Assembly (NCBI RefSeq): GCF_001945395.1
Contig: NZ_MSXV01000054.1
Location: 66,381 to 130,380, forward strand
From: Pseudomonas sp. PA15(2017)
GTDB lineage: Bacteria; Pseudomonadota; Gammaproteobacteria; Pseudomonadales; Pseudomonadaceae
Length of the DNA stretch: 64,000 nt
Direction: 5' to 3'
Shown here: positions 45,684 through 54,455 of the stretch, piece by piece
Layout of the letters: each line of letters starts with the position of its first letter
Numbering within the stretch: position 1 is the stretch's first letter
Translations under genes and position numbers: made by a program
Notes under the pieces: generated by a model
The model's database searches: none
Seen by the model: the letters and a program-made list of their open reading frames with translations, nothing else
What the model was told of the DNA's origin: nothing

Positions 45684-46154
45684 TTAAATTTCGGCGGCCA
45701 GTTTGGAAACCAGCTCCGCATGCGCGTTTTGGTCGATGGATGCGCCCAGGATCTTCTCGGCACCGCCGACGGCCAGGGCACCCACTTGGGCACGCAGGGC
45801 GTCTTTGATGCTGTTGATTTCCTGTTCGATCTCGGCCTGAGCCTGAGCCTTCACACGATCCGCCTCGACGCGAGCCTGATCACGGGCTTCATCGACGATC
45901 TGGTTCGCGCGTTTCTTGGCTTGCTCAATGATTTCAGCAGCCTGTGTCTTGGCTTCGCGCAGTTGCTGACCCGCTTTCTCTTGGGCCAACTCCAGGTCAC
46001 GAGCCGCACGACTGGCAGCGTCCAGACCTTCAGCAATCTTCTTCTGACGTTCTTGCAAAGCCGCAATGACCGGAGGCCATACGAACTTCATGCAGAACAG
46101 CACGAAGATGAAGAAGGCAACGGACTGGCCAATCAGGGTTGCATTAATGTTCAC
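45684..46154 (-). CDS. atpF: ATP synthase b subunit
   Basis: The 156-residue stator subunit has one N-terminal membrane helix (MNINATLIGQSVAFFIFVLFCMKFVW) and a long charged coiled coil (RAARDLELAQEKAGQQLREAK). It holds F1 against rotation. Located between atpE and atpH. Confidence 0.97.
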   Translation of the reverse strand: MNINATLIGQSVAFFIFVLFCMKFVWPPVIAALQERQKKIAEGLDAASRAARDLELAQEKAGQQLREAKTQAAEIIEQAKKRANQIVDEARDQARVEADRVKAQAQAEIEQEINSIKDALRAQVGALAVGGAEKILGASIDQNAHAELVSKLAAEI

Positions 46155-46212
46155 GCCAACACCTCGCTCGTTCGTTGTCCATCACACCAATCAACTCGAA
46201 AAACTCGAGTGA

Positions 46213-46470
46213 TTAGCCAGCGATTTGACCAACGAAGGGGTTCGCGAAGGTGAAGAACAGTGCGATACCAACACCGATCATGGTCACGGCGTCCAGCAGG
46301 CCGGCGACGATGAACATTTTGACTTGCAGCATCGGAACCATTTCCGGCTGACGCGCAGCGCCTTCCAGGAACTTGCCGCCCAGCAGGCCGAAGCCGATAG
46401 CGGTACCCAGAGCGCCCAGGCCAATCAGCAGAGCAACAGCGATCGCGGTCAGACCAACTACAGTTTCCAT
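46213..46470 (-). CDS. atpE: ATP synthase c subunit (proteolipid)
   Basis: The 85-residue hairpin protein has two membrane helices and the polar loop RQPE. The proton-carrying carboxylate is D60 ([11 protein letters not shown]). There is no Na+-type ligand set evident, so the ring is probably proton-driven. Confidence 0.97.
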
Positions 46471-46622
46471 CTTTCCTCCCGACTTTTTACGTCGTATTGG
46501 TTAAGGTTTTTCTAAGGGTAAAGCGGTAAAGCAAAACCGTTACTTCCAGTGCCCTTGCGGGCGTTCCAGCCGAGGCCGGATCCATCGACAACGCCGCGCG
46601 TCGGTGACGCGCGACACGTCCA

Positions 46623-47492
46623 TCAATGGCTGTCTTCGTGCGCCATCGACAGGTAGACGATGGTCAGCATCATGAAGATGAAGGCCTGCAGCGTGATGAT
46701 GATCAGGTGGAAGACTGCCCAGGCCCACTGCAGGACGCCTGCCAGTGCTGCCAACAGAATGCCGCCGCCGAACATGACCGCGATGAGGATGAAGATCAGC
46801 TCGCCGGCGTACAGGTTGCCGAACAGTCGCAGGGCCAGGGAAACCGGCTTGGCGATCAGGGTCACGAATTCCAGCAGGAAGTTGACCGGGATCAGCAGGA
46901 TCTTGACGAAGATGTTCTTGGCGCTGAACGGGTGCAGGGTCAGCTCGCCCAGGAAGCCGCCGATGCCCTTGACCTTGATGCTGTAGAAGATGATCAGCGC
47001 GAATACCGACAGGGCCATGCCCAGGGTGGCGTTCGGGTCGGTGGTCGGTACGGCGCGGAAGAACAGGTGATCATCACCAGCGATCTTGGCGGCTGCAACC
47101 GGAATCCAGTCAACCGGCACCAGGTCCATCAGGTTCATCAGGAAGATCCAGACGAAGATGGTCAGAGCCAGCGGGGCGATCAGGGCGTTACGGCCGTGGA
47201 AGGTGTCCTTCACGCTGCCGTCGACGAACTCGACCAGCACTTCGACGAAGTTCTGCAGACCGCCGGGCTGACCGGAAGTGGCGCGCTTGGCAGCTGCCTT
47301 GAACAGGAAGATGAAGATCAGGCCCAGCACCACCGAGATACCCAGGGTATCGAGGTGGAATGCCCAGAAACCCATTTCTTTGGCTTCCTGGGCCGTGTGG
47401 GCGAACCCCCAGCCATTGACCGGGTGCTGACCGAAGGTCAGGTTCTGCAAGTGATGCTGGATATAACCCGAAGCGGTTTCTGCAGCTGCCAT
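46623..47492 (-). CDS. atpB: ATP synthase a subunit
   Basis: The 289-residue membrane subunit forms the proton half-channels against the c-ring. The essential Arg lies in VSLALRLFGNLYAGE. Five to six membrane helices are evident. It is preceded by atpI and followed by atpE after 152 bp. Confidence 0.97.
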   Translation of the reverse strand: MAAAETASGYIQHHLQNLTFGQHPVNGWGFAHTAQEAKEMGFWAFHLDTLGISVVLGLIFIFLFKAAAKRATSGQPGGLQNFVEVLVEFVDGSVKDTFHGRNALIAPLALTIFVWIFLMNLMDLVPVDWIPVAAAKIAGDDHLFFRAVPTTDPNATLGMALSVFALIIFYSIKVKGIGGFLGELTLHPFSAKNIFVKILLIPVNFLLEFVTLIAKPVSLALRLFGNLYAGELIFILIAVMFGGGILLAALAGVLQWAWAVFHLIIITLQAFIFMMLTIVYLSMAHEDSH

Positions 47493-47523
47493 AAATTCCT
47501 CAAACGCTCTAAGGCTTTAAAAA

Positions 47524-47916
47524 TCATCTCTTCATCAGCAAGGGTGCGAACCAGTTGACCAATTGGGTCAGCAGGAATACGCCGAACAAGGCCGCCGCAT
47601 CCAAAGGCTTCACACCTGCAAACACCAGTGCGAAAAGCACCGCTGTCAAAACCAGTTTCCCTGCTTCGCCGGCGTAAAACGACCGGACGATGGCCTGGGC
47701 TGCCCGCGCTCCGGAAAACCGGAATGCCTTGTGGGCAAAGTACAGATTCGGCAGCCAGGCGATCAGCCCGCCGCACAATCCGGAATATCCTGCCGTCGTG
47801 CCCTTCCAGTACCAACAGGCAACAGCAAGAACCAACAGCACCAGCAATTGCTTCACGAGAATCGGAAACACCGGCAAGCGATGGAGCGGCAGGCGTTTTG
47901 GCGTGCGGATATCCAT
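47524..47916 (-). CDS. atpI: ATP synthase accessory protein I
   Basis: The 130-residue membrane protein has four predicted helices and the family motif GGLIAWLPNLYFAHKAF. AtpI helps assemble the c-ring and is not part of the mature enzyme. The ATG at 47916 (MDIRTPKRLPLHRL) is preferred to a TTG one codon earlier. It is the first gene of the atp operon. Confidence 0.92.
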   Translation of the reverse strand: MDIRTPKRLPLHRLPVFPILVKQLLVLLVLAVACWYWKGTTAGYSGLCGGLIAWLPNLYFAHKAFRFSGARAAQAIVRSFYAGEAGKLVLTAVLFALVFAGVKPLDAAALFGVFLLTQLVNWFAPLLMKR

Positions 47917-47948
47917 CAATTTTCCCGGGAAACACTCTGAGATATCGT

Positions 47949-47984
47949 TGCCAAGCTATTCAATAACTTGGCACATTTTGTGCC
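47949..47984. promoter_or_regulatory. Overlapping palindromes in the atp leader
   Basis: TGCCAAG (47949-47955) and CTTGGCA (47967-47973) form one inverted repeat. It overlaps a second one, GGCAC-5 nt-GTGCC (47970-47984). They lie between the atp promoter and atpI, so in the mRNA they would be mutually exclusive hairpins. Function unknown. Confidence 0.45.
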
Positions 47985-48000
47985 GTCGAAATGCGCGCAG

Positions 48001-48029
48001 AGTATAGGGGCGGTTCCCACCCCATTCAA
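48001..48029 (-). promoter_or_regulatory. Sigma70 promoter of the atp operon
   Basis: On the minus strand TTGAAT (48024-48029), a 17-bp spacer and TATACT (48001-48006) fit the sigma70 consensus at 9 of 12 positions. Placement about 85 bp before atpI is right for the operon promoter. Confidence 0.7.
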
Positions 48030-48073
48030 CTGCCCGAAAGTCTTTTCGCCGTGGTGCTCGAAGAGCAATTGTT

Positions 48074-48946
48074 TCAGCGAATGTGGGCTAGAACGCCCTG
48101 AAGTTCGTCGAGGGAATTGTAGCGAATCACCAGTTGGCCTTTGCCTTTCTGGCCATGCTTGATCTGCACCGGAGAGCCCAGCCGCTCAGCCAGGCGCTGT
48201 TCGAGCCGGCTGATATCCGGATCGACCTTGGTAGTGGCAGTTGGCCGCTCCTGGGTGTTCAACCACTGGCGTACCAGCGCCTCGGTCTGACGTACGGTAA
48301 GACCCCGTGCGACAACGTGTCGCGCACCTTCGGTCTGCTGTTCGACCGGCAGGCCGAGCAGCGCGCGGGCATGGCCCATTTCCAGGTCGCCATGGGAGAG
48401 CAGGGTTTTCACCTCCTCGGGCAGGGCGATCAGGCGCAACAGGTTGGTGATGGTCACCCGCGATTTGCCGACGGCCTCGGCGACCTGTTGCTGGGTCAGC
48501 TGGAATTCCTGCTGCAGGCGCTGCAGGGCCATGGCTTCCTCGATGGGATTGAGGTCCTCGCGCTGGATGTTCTCGATCAGCGCCATGGCGATGGCGGCTT
48601 CGTCCGGCAACTCGCGTACCAGTGCCGGGATGCGATCCAGACCGGCCTGCTGGGTAGCACGCCAGCGGCGTTCACCGGCAACGATCTCGAAACGCCCTTC
48701 GCCCACCGGACGCACCACGATCGGCTGCATCACGCCGTGGGCCTTGATCGACTGGCTCAGTTCCTCAAGCGCGGTGACGTCCATATCGCGACGCGGCTGG
48801 TACTTGCCGCGCTGAATCAGGTCCAGAGGCAGGTGCTGCAGCTCACGGGTATCGGCCTTGACCGCTTCCTGCTCGAGCGTATCGACGCTGGTGCCTCCCA
48901 GCAGGGCGTCCAGGCCTCGACCGAGCCCACGTTTCTTGGCAGCCAT
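48074..48946 (-). CDS. parB: Chromosome-partitioning protein ParB
   Basis: The 290-residue CTPase clamp binds parS and spreads to organise the origin region. It begins KKRGLGRGLDALLG, has the CTP/arginine box VAGERRWRATQQAGL, the helix-turn-helix (LTQQQVAEAVGKSRVTITNLLRL) and a C-terminal dimer domain. It follows parA with an 11-bp gap. Two perfect parS sites occur in recF about 12 kb away. Confidence 0.97.
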   Translation of the reverse strand: MAAKKRGLGRGLDALLGGTSVDTLEQEAVKADTRELQHLPLDLIQRGKYQPRRDMDVTALEELSQSIKAHGVMQPIVVRPVGEGRFEIVAGERRWRATQQAGLDRIPALVRELPDEAAIAMALIENIQREDLNPIEEAMALQRLQQEFQLTQQQVAEAVGKSRVTITNLLRLIALPEEVKTLLSHGDLEMGHARALLGLPVEQQTEGARHVVARGLTVRQTEALVRQWLNTQERPTATTKVDPDISRLEQRLAERLGSPVQIKHGQKGKGQLVIRYNSLDELQGVLAHIR

Positions 48947-48957
48947 GCACAGTTTCC

Positions 48958-49746
48958 TTATACGGTTGCGGTGTGGGCGCTCGCGCGCTGGCGGCGAACC
49001 AGTTCGCCAGCCAGTGCCAGGTAGGCGATCGCACCACGGGATTGCTTGTCATAGACCAGCGCCGGCATACCGAAGCTGGGCGCTTCGGCCAGTCGCACGT
49101 TGCGCGGGATCACGGTTTGATAGAGCGTGTCGGGGAAATGTTCCTTGAGCTGGGCAGACACGTCGCTGGTCAGGCTGATGCGCGGATCGTACATGGTACG
49201 CAGCAGGCCTTCGATCTTCAGCGTCGGGTTGAGCAGCTTGCCGATGCGCTGGATGCTGTTGACCAGATCGCTCAGCCCCTCCAGTGCGTAGTACTCGCAC
49301 TGCATGGGAATGATCACCCCGTCGGAGGCGACCAGGGCATTGATCGTCAGCATCGACAGTGCCGGCGGGCAGTCGATGAGAATGTAATCGTAGTTCTCGC
49401 GGATCGGCGCCAGTGCATAACGCAGGCGGCTCTCCTTCATCTTCATTTCCAGCAGGGATACTTCTGCGGCGGTCAGGTCGCGGTTGGCCGGCAGCAGCTG
49501 ATAGCCGCCATGCTCGGAGAACTGCATGGCTTCGACCAGGTTGCAGTCGCCGACCAGCACGTCGTAGATGGAGTGTTCCAGCGTCTGCTTGTCGATGCCG
49601 CTGCCGGTGGTGGCGTTGCCCTGCGGATCGAGATCGATGAGCAGCACACGGCGTTTGGTCGCAACCAGGGAAGCCGCCAGGTTGATGCAGGTCGTGGTCT
49701 TGCCCACGCCGCCTTTCTGGTTGGCGATTGCGAATACTTTAGCCAT
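48958..49746 (-). CDS. parA: Chromosome-partitioning ATPase ParA
   Basis: The 262-residue ATPase has the deviant Walker A motif KGGVGKTTT and Walker B YILIDCPPALS. It binds DNA non-specifically and moves ParB-parS complexes apart. Its N-terminus is short, as for chromosomal ParA/Soj types. It lies in the mnmG-rsmG-parA-parB operon. Confidence 0.97.
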   Translation of the reverse strand: MAKVFAIANQKGGVGKTTTCINLAASLVATKRRVLLIDLDPQGNATTGSGIDKQTLEHSIYDVLVGDCNLVEAMQFSEHGGYQLLPANRDLTAAEVSLLEMKMKESRLRYALAPIRENYDYILIDCPPALSMLTINALVASDGVIIPMQCEYYALEGLSDLVNSIQRIGKLLNPTLKIEGLLRTMYDPRISLTSDVSAQLKEHFPDTLYQTVIPRNVRLAEAPSFGMPALVYDKQSRGAIAYLALAGELVRRQRASAHTATV

Positions 49747-49759
49747 GTTGCCGTTCCCC

Positions 49760-50404
49760 TTAAACCGAGCGACGCAGTATCAACAGATGGCGCTGGCCTT
49801 GGCAACCGGGAACCTTGAGCACGTGGGTGGCGGTGAGACGGAAGTCCGCCGGCAGCGCCTGCAGCTCATCGTCCGGGTGCACGCCTTTCATGGCCAGCCA
49901 CTGGGTGTGGCCATCGCCCAGTTGGCGCGTCCAGTTGGAGAAATCTTCCAGCGAGCTGAACGCCCGCGAGCAGATACCGCTGAACGGCTGCTCGGGCGTG
50001 AATGCCTCGACGCGGCTGTGGATAACATCGAGATTGCTCAGCTTGAGCTCGAGCTTCACCTGCGTGAGGAAGCGCGTCTTCTTGCCGTTGGAATCGAGCA
50101 GCGTGAAGCGCCGCTCGGGAAACAGGATAGCCAATGGAATGCCCGGCATCCCGCCGCCACTGCCGACGTCCAGCCAGTTATCCCCAGCCTCGGCGACGAA
50201 GGGCACCACGCTGAGGCTGTCGAGCAGATGCCGCGACACCATCTCGTCCGGATCGCGCACGGCGGTCAGGTTGTAGGCCTTGTTCCACTTGATCAGCAGC
50301 GCCAGATAACCGAGCAGCTGCGTCTGCTGCTGATCGGTCAACTCGACGCCCAGTTCACGGGCGCCTTGTTGCAGTTCTTCGGCGTGGCGAGCGGTAACGG
50401 ACAT
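49760..50404 (-). CDS. rsmG: 16S rRNA (guanine-N7)-methyltransferase
   Basis: The 214-residue SAM-dependent enzyme methylates G527 of 16S rRNA. The SAM-binding loop reads WLDVGSGGGMPGIPLAI. Its ATG overlaps the mnmG stop by one base (TGATG), so it is translationally coupled. parA follows after 13 bp. Confidence 0.97.
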   Translation of the reverse strand: MSVTARHAEELQQGARELGVELTDQQQTQLLGYLALLIKWNKAYNLTAVRDPDEMVSRHLLDSLSVVPFVAEAGDNWLDVGSGGGMPGIPLAILFPERRFTLLDSNGKKTRFLTQVKLELKLSNLDVIHSRVEAFTPEQPFSGICSRAFSSLEDFSNWTRQLGDGHTQWLAMKGVHPDDELQALPADFRLTATHVLKVPGCQGQRHLLILRRSV

Positions 50405-52296
50405 CAGGCGCTCTGCTCCAGCTGGCGACCAGCGCCGCGTTTTTTCAGGTGGATCAGCAGCAGCGAGATGGCTGCCGGGGTGACGCCTGGAATCCGCGAG
50501 GCCTGACCGAGGGTCTGCGGTCGCGCGTTGCCGAGTTTGTGCTGGATTTCCTTGGACAACCCGGAAATGGTCGCGTAGTCGATATCCACAGGCAGCTCGG
50601 TTTCCTCACTGGCGCGCAGGCGGGCGATCTCGTCCTGCTGACGCTCGATGTAGCCGGCGTACTTGGTCCTGATCTCGACCTGCTCGGCGACCTGGGGATC
50701 CTCGGCGCCTTCGCCGGTCACCTCGACCAGGCCGGCATAATCGATTTCCGGCCGCGACAGCAGGTTGAGCAGGTTGTACTCGTGGGTCAGCGGCGTGCCG
50801 AAGCGCTCGACGATGGCCTCGCCCTGAGGCGTGTTCGGGCGCAACCAGGTACTTTTCAGGCGCTGCTCTTCCCGGGCGATGCCTTCGCGCTTGGCTTCGA
50901 ACGCCGCCCAACGCCGGTCGTCGACCAGTCCCAGCTCGCGGCCTTTCTCGGTCAGGCGCAAGTCGGCGTTGTCTTCACGCAGGATCAACCGGTACTCGGC
51001 CCGCGAAGTGAACATGCGGTACGGCTCCTGGGTACCCAAGGTGATCAGGTCGTCGACCAGCACGCCGATGTAAGCCTCGTCACGGCGCGGGCACCATGCC
51101 TCTTTGTCCTGGGCGCGCAGCGCGGCGTTGGCGCCGGCGAGCAAGCCTTGAGCGCCGGCTTCTTCGTAACCGGTGGTGCCGTTGATCTGGCCGGCGAAGA
51201 ACAGGCCAGCGATGACCTTGGTCTCGAGGCTGTACTTCAGGTCACGGGGGTCGAAGTAGTCGTATTCGATGGCGTAGCCCGGGCGCACGATATGCGCATT
51301 CTCCATACCGCGGATGCTCTGCACGATCTGCAACTGAACATCGAACGGCAGGGACGTCGAAATCCCGTTGGGGTACAGCTCATGGGTGGTCAGGCCTTCC
51401 GGCTCGATGAACACCTGGTGGCTGTCCTTCTCGGCGAAGCGGTGGATCTTGTCCTCGATCGACGGGCAATACCGCGGGCCCACGCCTTCGATCACCCCGG
51501 AGTACATCGGCGAGCGGTCGAGGTTCGCAGCGATGATCTCGTGGGTGCGCGCATTGGTGTGGGTGATCCAGCAACTCACCTGGCGTGGATGCTGCTCCTT
51601 GTTGCCCATGAACGACATCACCGGAATAGGTGTATCGCCTGGCTGTTCGGTCATCTGGGTGAAGTCCACCGAACGACCGTCAATGCGTGGCGGCGTGCCG
51701 GTCTTCAGGCGACCGACGCGCAGCGGCAATTCACGCAGGCGCTTGGCCAGGGCGATCGAGGGTGGATCCCCTGCACGGCCGCCGGAATAGTTCTGCAAGC
51801 CGATGTGGATAAGTCCGCCGAGGAAGGTGCCGGTGGTCAGTACCACGGAGTCGGCGAAAAAACGCAGCCCCATCTGAGTGACCACGCCTTTGACTTCATC
51901 CTGCTCGACGATCAGGTCATCGGCGGCCTGCTGGAATATCCACAGGTTGGGTTGGTTTTCGAGAATCTCACGTACTGCCGCCTTGTACAGAAGGCGGTCA
52001 GCCTGGGCGCGAGTCGCACGCACTGCCGGGCCCTTGCGGCTATTGAGCACGCGGAACTGAATGCCCCCCAGATCGGTAGCGGTCGCCATGGCGCCGCCGA
52101 GGGCGTCGATTTCCTTGACCAGGTGGCTCTTGCCGATCCCGCCAATGGCGGGGTTGCAGCTCATCTGCCCGAGGGTTTCCACGTTATGGGTCAGCAGCAG
52201 GGTTTTGACGCCCATGCGCGCCGCTGCAAGCGCAGCCTCGGTACCGGCATGACCGCCGCCGATGACGATCACTTGAAAACGGGAAGGGAAATCCAC
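50404..52296 (-). CDS. mnmG: tRNA uridine-5-carboxymethylaminomethyl modification enzyme MnmG
   Basis: This FAD enzyme works with MnmE to build cmnm5U at tRNA wobble position 34. The 630-residue protein starts MDFPSRFQVIVIGGGHAGTEAA with the FAD-binding GxGxxG, and has the family motifs CNPAIGGIGKSHLVKEIDALGG and GTFLGG. The second of two tandem GTG codons (52296) is chosen for ribosome-binding-site spacing and match to the family. MnmE is encoded just across the origin-like gap. Confidence 0.96.
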   Translation of the reverse strand: MDFPSRFQVIVIGGGHAGTEAALAAARMGVKTLLLTHNVETLGQMSCNPAIGGIGKSHLVKEIDALGGAMATATDLGGIQFRVLNSRKGPAVRATRAQADRLLYKAAVREILENQPNLWIFQQAADDLIVEQDEVKGVVTQMGLRFFADSVVLTTGTFLGGLIHIGLQNYSGGRAGDPPSIALAKRLRELPLRVGRLKTGTPPRIDGRSVDFTQMTEQPGDTPIPVMSFMGNKEQHPRQVSCWITHTNARTHEIIAANLDRSPMYSGVIEGVGPRYCPSIEDKIHRFAEKDSHQVFIEPEGLTTHELYPNGISTSLPFDVQLQIVQSIRGMENAHIVRPGYAIEYDYFDPRDLKYSLETKVIAGLFFAGQINGTTGYEEAGAQGLLAGANAALRAQDKEAWCPRRDEAYIGVLVDDLITLGTQEPYRMFTSRAEYRLILREDNADLRLTEKGRELGLVDDRRWAAFEAKREGIAREEQRLKSTWLRPNTPQGEAIVERFGTPLTHEYNLLNLLSRPEIDYAGLVEVTGEGAEDPQVAEQVEIRTKYAGYIERQQDEIARLRASEETELPVDIDYATISGLSKEIQHKLGNARPQTLGQASRIPGVTPAAISLLLIHLKKRGAGRQLEQSA

Positions 52297-53012
52297 CACG
52301 CACCTCGTGCCTGTTGAGAAAGGGAGCTTTTAGGAAAGGGCGGCAAGTATAGGGATTTAGCCCAGCTGAAAGAAGCCTTTTGCACAAAAAATAGCCAACT
52401 GGTCCTTGCCTTGGGAGTGAGCCTTTGCCTGTGGGAGGTCTCTCATCGAGACGTTGTGCAGAGCTCGGAGGTAAATAAAGAAAAAAGAATGATTTTTTTA
52501 AAAGGCTTGTTTTTATGTTTATAAATGGTGTCGCCGACATCTGTGGATAGATTGCTAGAGGCCACTATTCATCGGATGTACAGCGATGTATGAAAGCGCG
52601 ATTATCCTGGGCGGCCCGTGTGCGATGGCAGTGAGCACCCTGTGTGTAAAAGTGCAGGTTATTCACAGGGGTGTTTATCCCTGGCTTAGTCACCGGGTTA
52701 TCGGCAAGGCTCAGGCAGGCTTTTCCACAGGGCTTATTTTTGCTGTGTAAGGTTCTGCAAGACCCTTTACAGGCACACCTGCGCGGGTGAAATCCGCAAG
52801 AACGCTCAAATGCAATCAGTTCTGTGGATAAAAGGCCGGGCCATACACGAATTGCGGGCAGCCGCTACCGCACGCCTGGCGTGTTTCTGGACGTTGAAGA
52901 GAGAATGGGGCGGCCTTGGATATCAGGCCGCTATCGGTTGGGCTGTGAGGGATTTCTGACAACAGCGGCTTAAGTACTGGGGAACCGGTTATCCACAAAG
53001 GATGGTGGTGAG
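52297..53012. other. mnmG-mnmE intergenic region with a second origin-like module
   Basis: The 716-bp gap has no convincing gene. It holds an AT-rich stretch (52471-52527) followed by TGTGGATAG (52542-52550), aligning without gaps to the rpmH-dnaA origin. Exact DnaA boxes are at 52823-52831 and 52989-52997. One-mismatch boxes are at 52659-52667 (TTATTCACA) and 52721-52729 (TTTTCCACA). TATACT at 52346-52351 on the minus strand could be the -10 of the mnmG promoter, with only a weak -35. Confidence 0.75.
52471..52560 (+). repeat. Origin-like module, copy in the mnmG-mnmE gap
   Basis: Positions 52501-52560 match 57167-57226 at 44 of 60 positions without gaps (hand count). Shared blocks are AAAGGCTTGT, TTTATAAATG and ATCTGTGGATA. 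A purine-rich stretch and T-tract precede both copies. Same orientation, offset 4666 bp. Confidence 0.75.
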
Positions 53013-54380
53013 CTATTTGCCGATGCAGAAGCTGGAGAAGATCCGTCCCAACAGGTCATCCGAGCTGAATGCCCCGGTGATTTCGCCCAGGGCTTGTTGA
53101 GCCTGGCGCAAGTCCTCGGCGAGCAGCTCTCCGGCGCCGGCAAGGGTCAGCTGGGTGTGGCCGTGGTCGAGATGGCGTTGCGCCTGATGGAGGGCGTCGA
53201 GGTGACGGCGGCGGGCGCTGAAGCCGCTCTCAGCGGTTTGCTGGAAGCCCATGCAGGCCTTCAGGTGTTCACGCAGCAGTTCCAGACCTTCACTGGACTT
53301 GGCGCAAAGCGCCAGGCTGGCTTGGCCATCGGCGGCGGTGTGCAGCGCCACTGGCTCGCCGGATAGGTCTGCCTTGTTGCGAATCAGGGTAACTCGGCCC
53401 ATGTCTGGCCGTTGCTGCAGAAACTCGGGCCACAAGGCAAAGGGATCGGCAGCTTCCGGCGCCGTCGAGTCGACCACCAGCAAGACGCGATCCGCTTCGC
53501 CAATGGCCTTGAGCGCTCGCTCCACACCGATACGTTCGACCTGATCGTCGGTATCACGCAACCCGGCGGTATCGACCACATGCAGCGGCATGCCGTCGAT
53601 GTGGATATGTTCGCGCAGCACGTCACGGGTGGTGCCGGCGATATCGGTGACGATGGCGGCCTCACGGCCGGCCAGGGCATTGAGCAGGCTGGACTTGCCG
53701 GCATTCGGTCGGCCGGCGATGACCACCGTCATGCCGTCACGCAGCAAGGCACCCTGCCCGGCTTCGCGCAGGACTGTGGATAACTGTTCGCGCACGCCTT
53801 CGAGCAGGCTGAGGACGTGGCCGTCGGCCAGAAAGTCGATCTCCTCTTCCGGAAAGTCGATCGCCGCTTCGACATAGATCCGCAGGGCAATCAGCCGCTC
53901 GGTCAGTTCGTGCACGCGCCGGGAGAACTCGCCCTGCAGCGAGCGCACGGCATTACGTGCTGCCTCGGCCGAACTGGCCTCGATCAGGTCGGCAATCGCT
54001 TCCGCCTGGGCCAGGTCGAGCTTGTCGTTGAGGAATGCCCGCTCGCTGAATTCACCCGGGCGCGCTTGGCGGGCACCCAGCTCCAGGCAGCGCTGCAGGA
54101 GCATGTCCAGCACTACGGGGCCACCGTGGCCCTGCAGCTCGAGCACGTCTTCGCCCGTGAACGAATGGGGGCCGGGGAAGAACAGCAGCAGGCCTTCGTC
54201 GATTACCTCGCCGGCATCGTCATGCCAGGCGCCGTGATGAGCATGGCGTGGCTTGGGCTCGATGCCGCTCAGGGTGATGGCGATCATCCGTGCGCGTGGG
54301 CCGGAGACTCTGACGATACCGACCCCGCCACGACCCTGGGCGGTGGCGACGGCGGCGATGGTTTCACGGGGGGTGGACAT
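53013..54380 (-). CDS. mnmE: tRNA modification GTPase MnmE
   Basis: The 455-residue GTPase partners MnmG in wobble-U modification. It has the N-terminal folate-binding domain (DTIAAVATAQGRGGVGIVRVSG-type start), the G1 motif GRPNAGKSS, the G3 motif DTAG, the G4 motif NKAD and the C-terminal CIGK with its catalytic Cys. The ATG at 54380 has GGAGA seven bases upstream and gives the usual length. It lies in the rpmH-rnpA-yidD-yidC-mnmE series. Confidence 0.97.
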   Translation of the reverse strand: MSTPRETIAAVATAQGRGGVGIVRVSGPRARMIAITLSGIEPKPRHAHHGAWHDDAGEVIDEGLLLFFPGPHSFTGEDVLELQGHGGPVVLDMLLQRCLELGARQARPGEFSERAFLNDKLDLAQAEAIADLIEASSAEAARNAVRSLQGEFSRRVHELTERLIALRIYVEAAIDFPEEEIDFLADGHVLSLLEGVREQLSTVLREAGQGALLRDGMTVVIAGRPNAGKSSLLNALAGREAAIVTDIAGTTRDVLREHIHIDGMPLHVVDTAGLRDTDDQVERIGVERALKAIGEADRVLLVVDSTAPEAADPFALWPEFLQQRPDMGRVTLIRNKADLSGEPVALHTAADGQASLALCAKSSEGLELLREHLKACMGFQQTAESGFSARRRHLDALHQAQRHLDHGHTQLTLAGAGELLAEDLRQAQQALGEITGAFSSDDLLGRIFSSFCIGK

Positions 54381-54407
54381 AGCATTCTCCAAACGCTGGA
54401 TAGCAGA

Positions 54408-54426
54408 ACGCCCCTCGAGGGGGCGT
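54408..54426 (-). terminator. Possible hairpin between yidC and mnmE
   Basis: ACGCCCC (54408-54414) pairs with GGGGCGT (54420-54426). The T-tract on the minus strand is weak, so it may only attenuate transcription into mnmE. Confidence 0.4.
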
Positions 54427-54455
54427 CTGTCATGTAGCGGGTGAAGCGCGAACGC

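Noticed and set aside
50449..52317. 622-codon plus-strand frame opposite mnmG
   Set aside because: It is the complement of a highly conserved core gene.
52816..52998. 60-codon minus-strand frame in the mnmG-mnmE gap
   Set aside because: There is no ribosome-binding site or known family, and it spans two DnaA boxes, so it is more likely non-coding.
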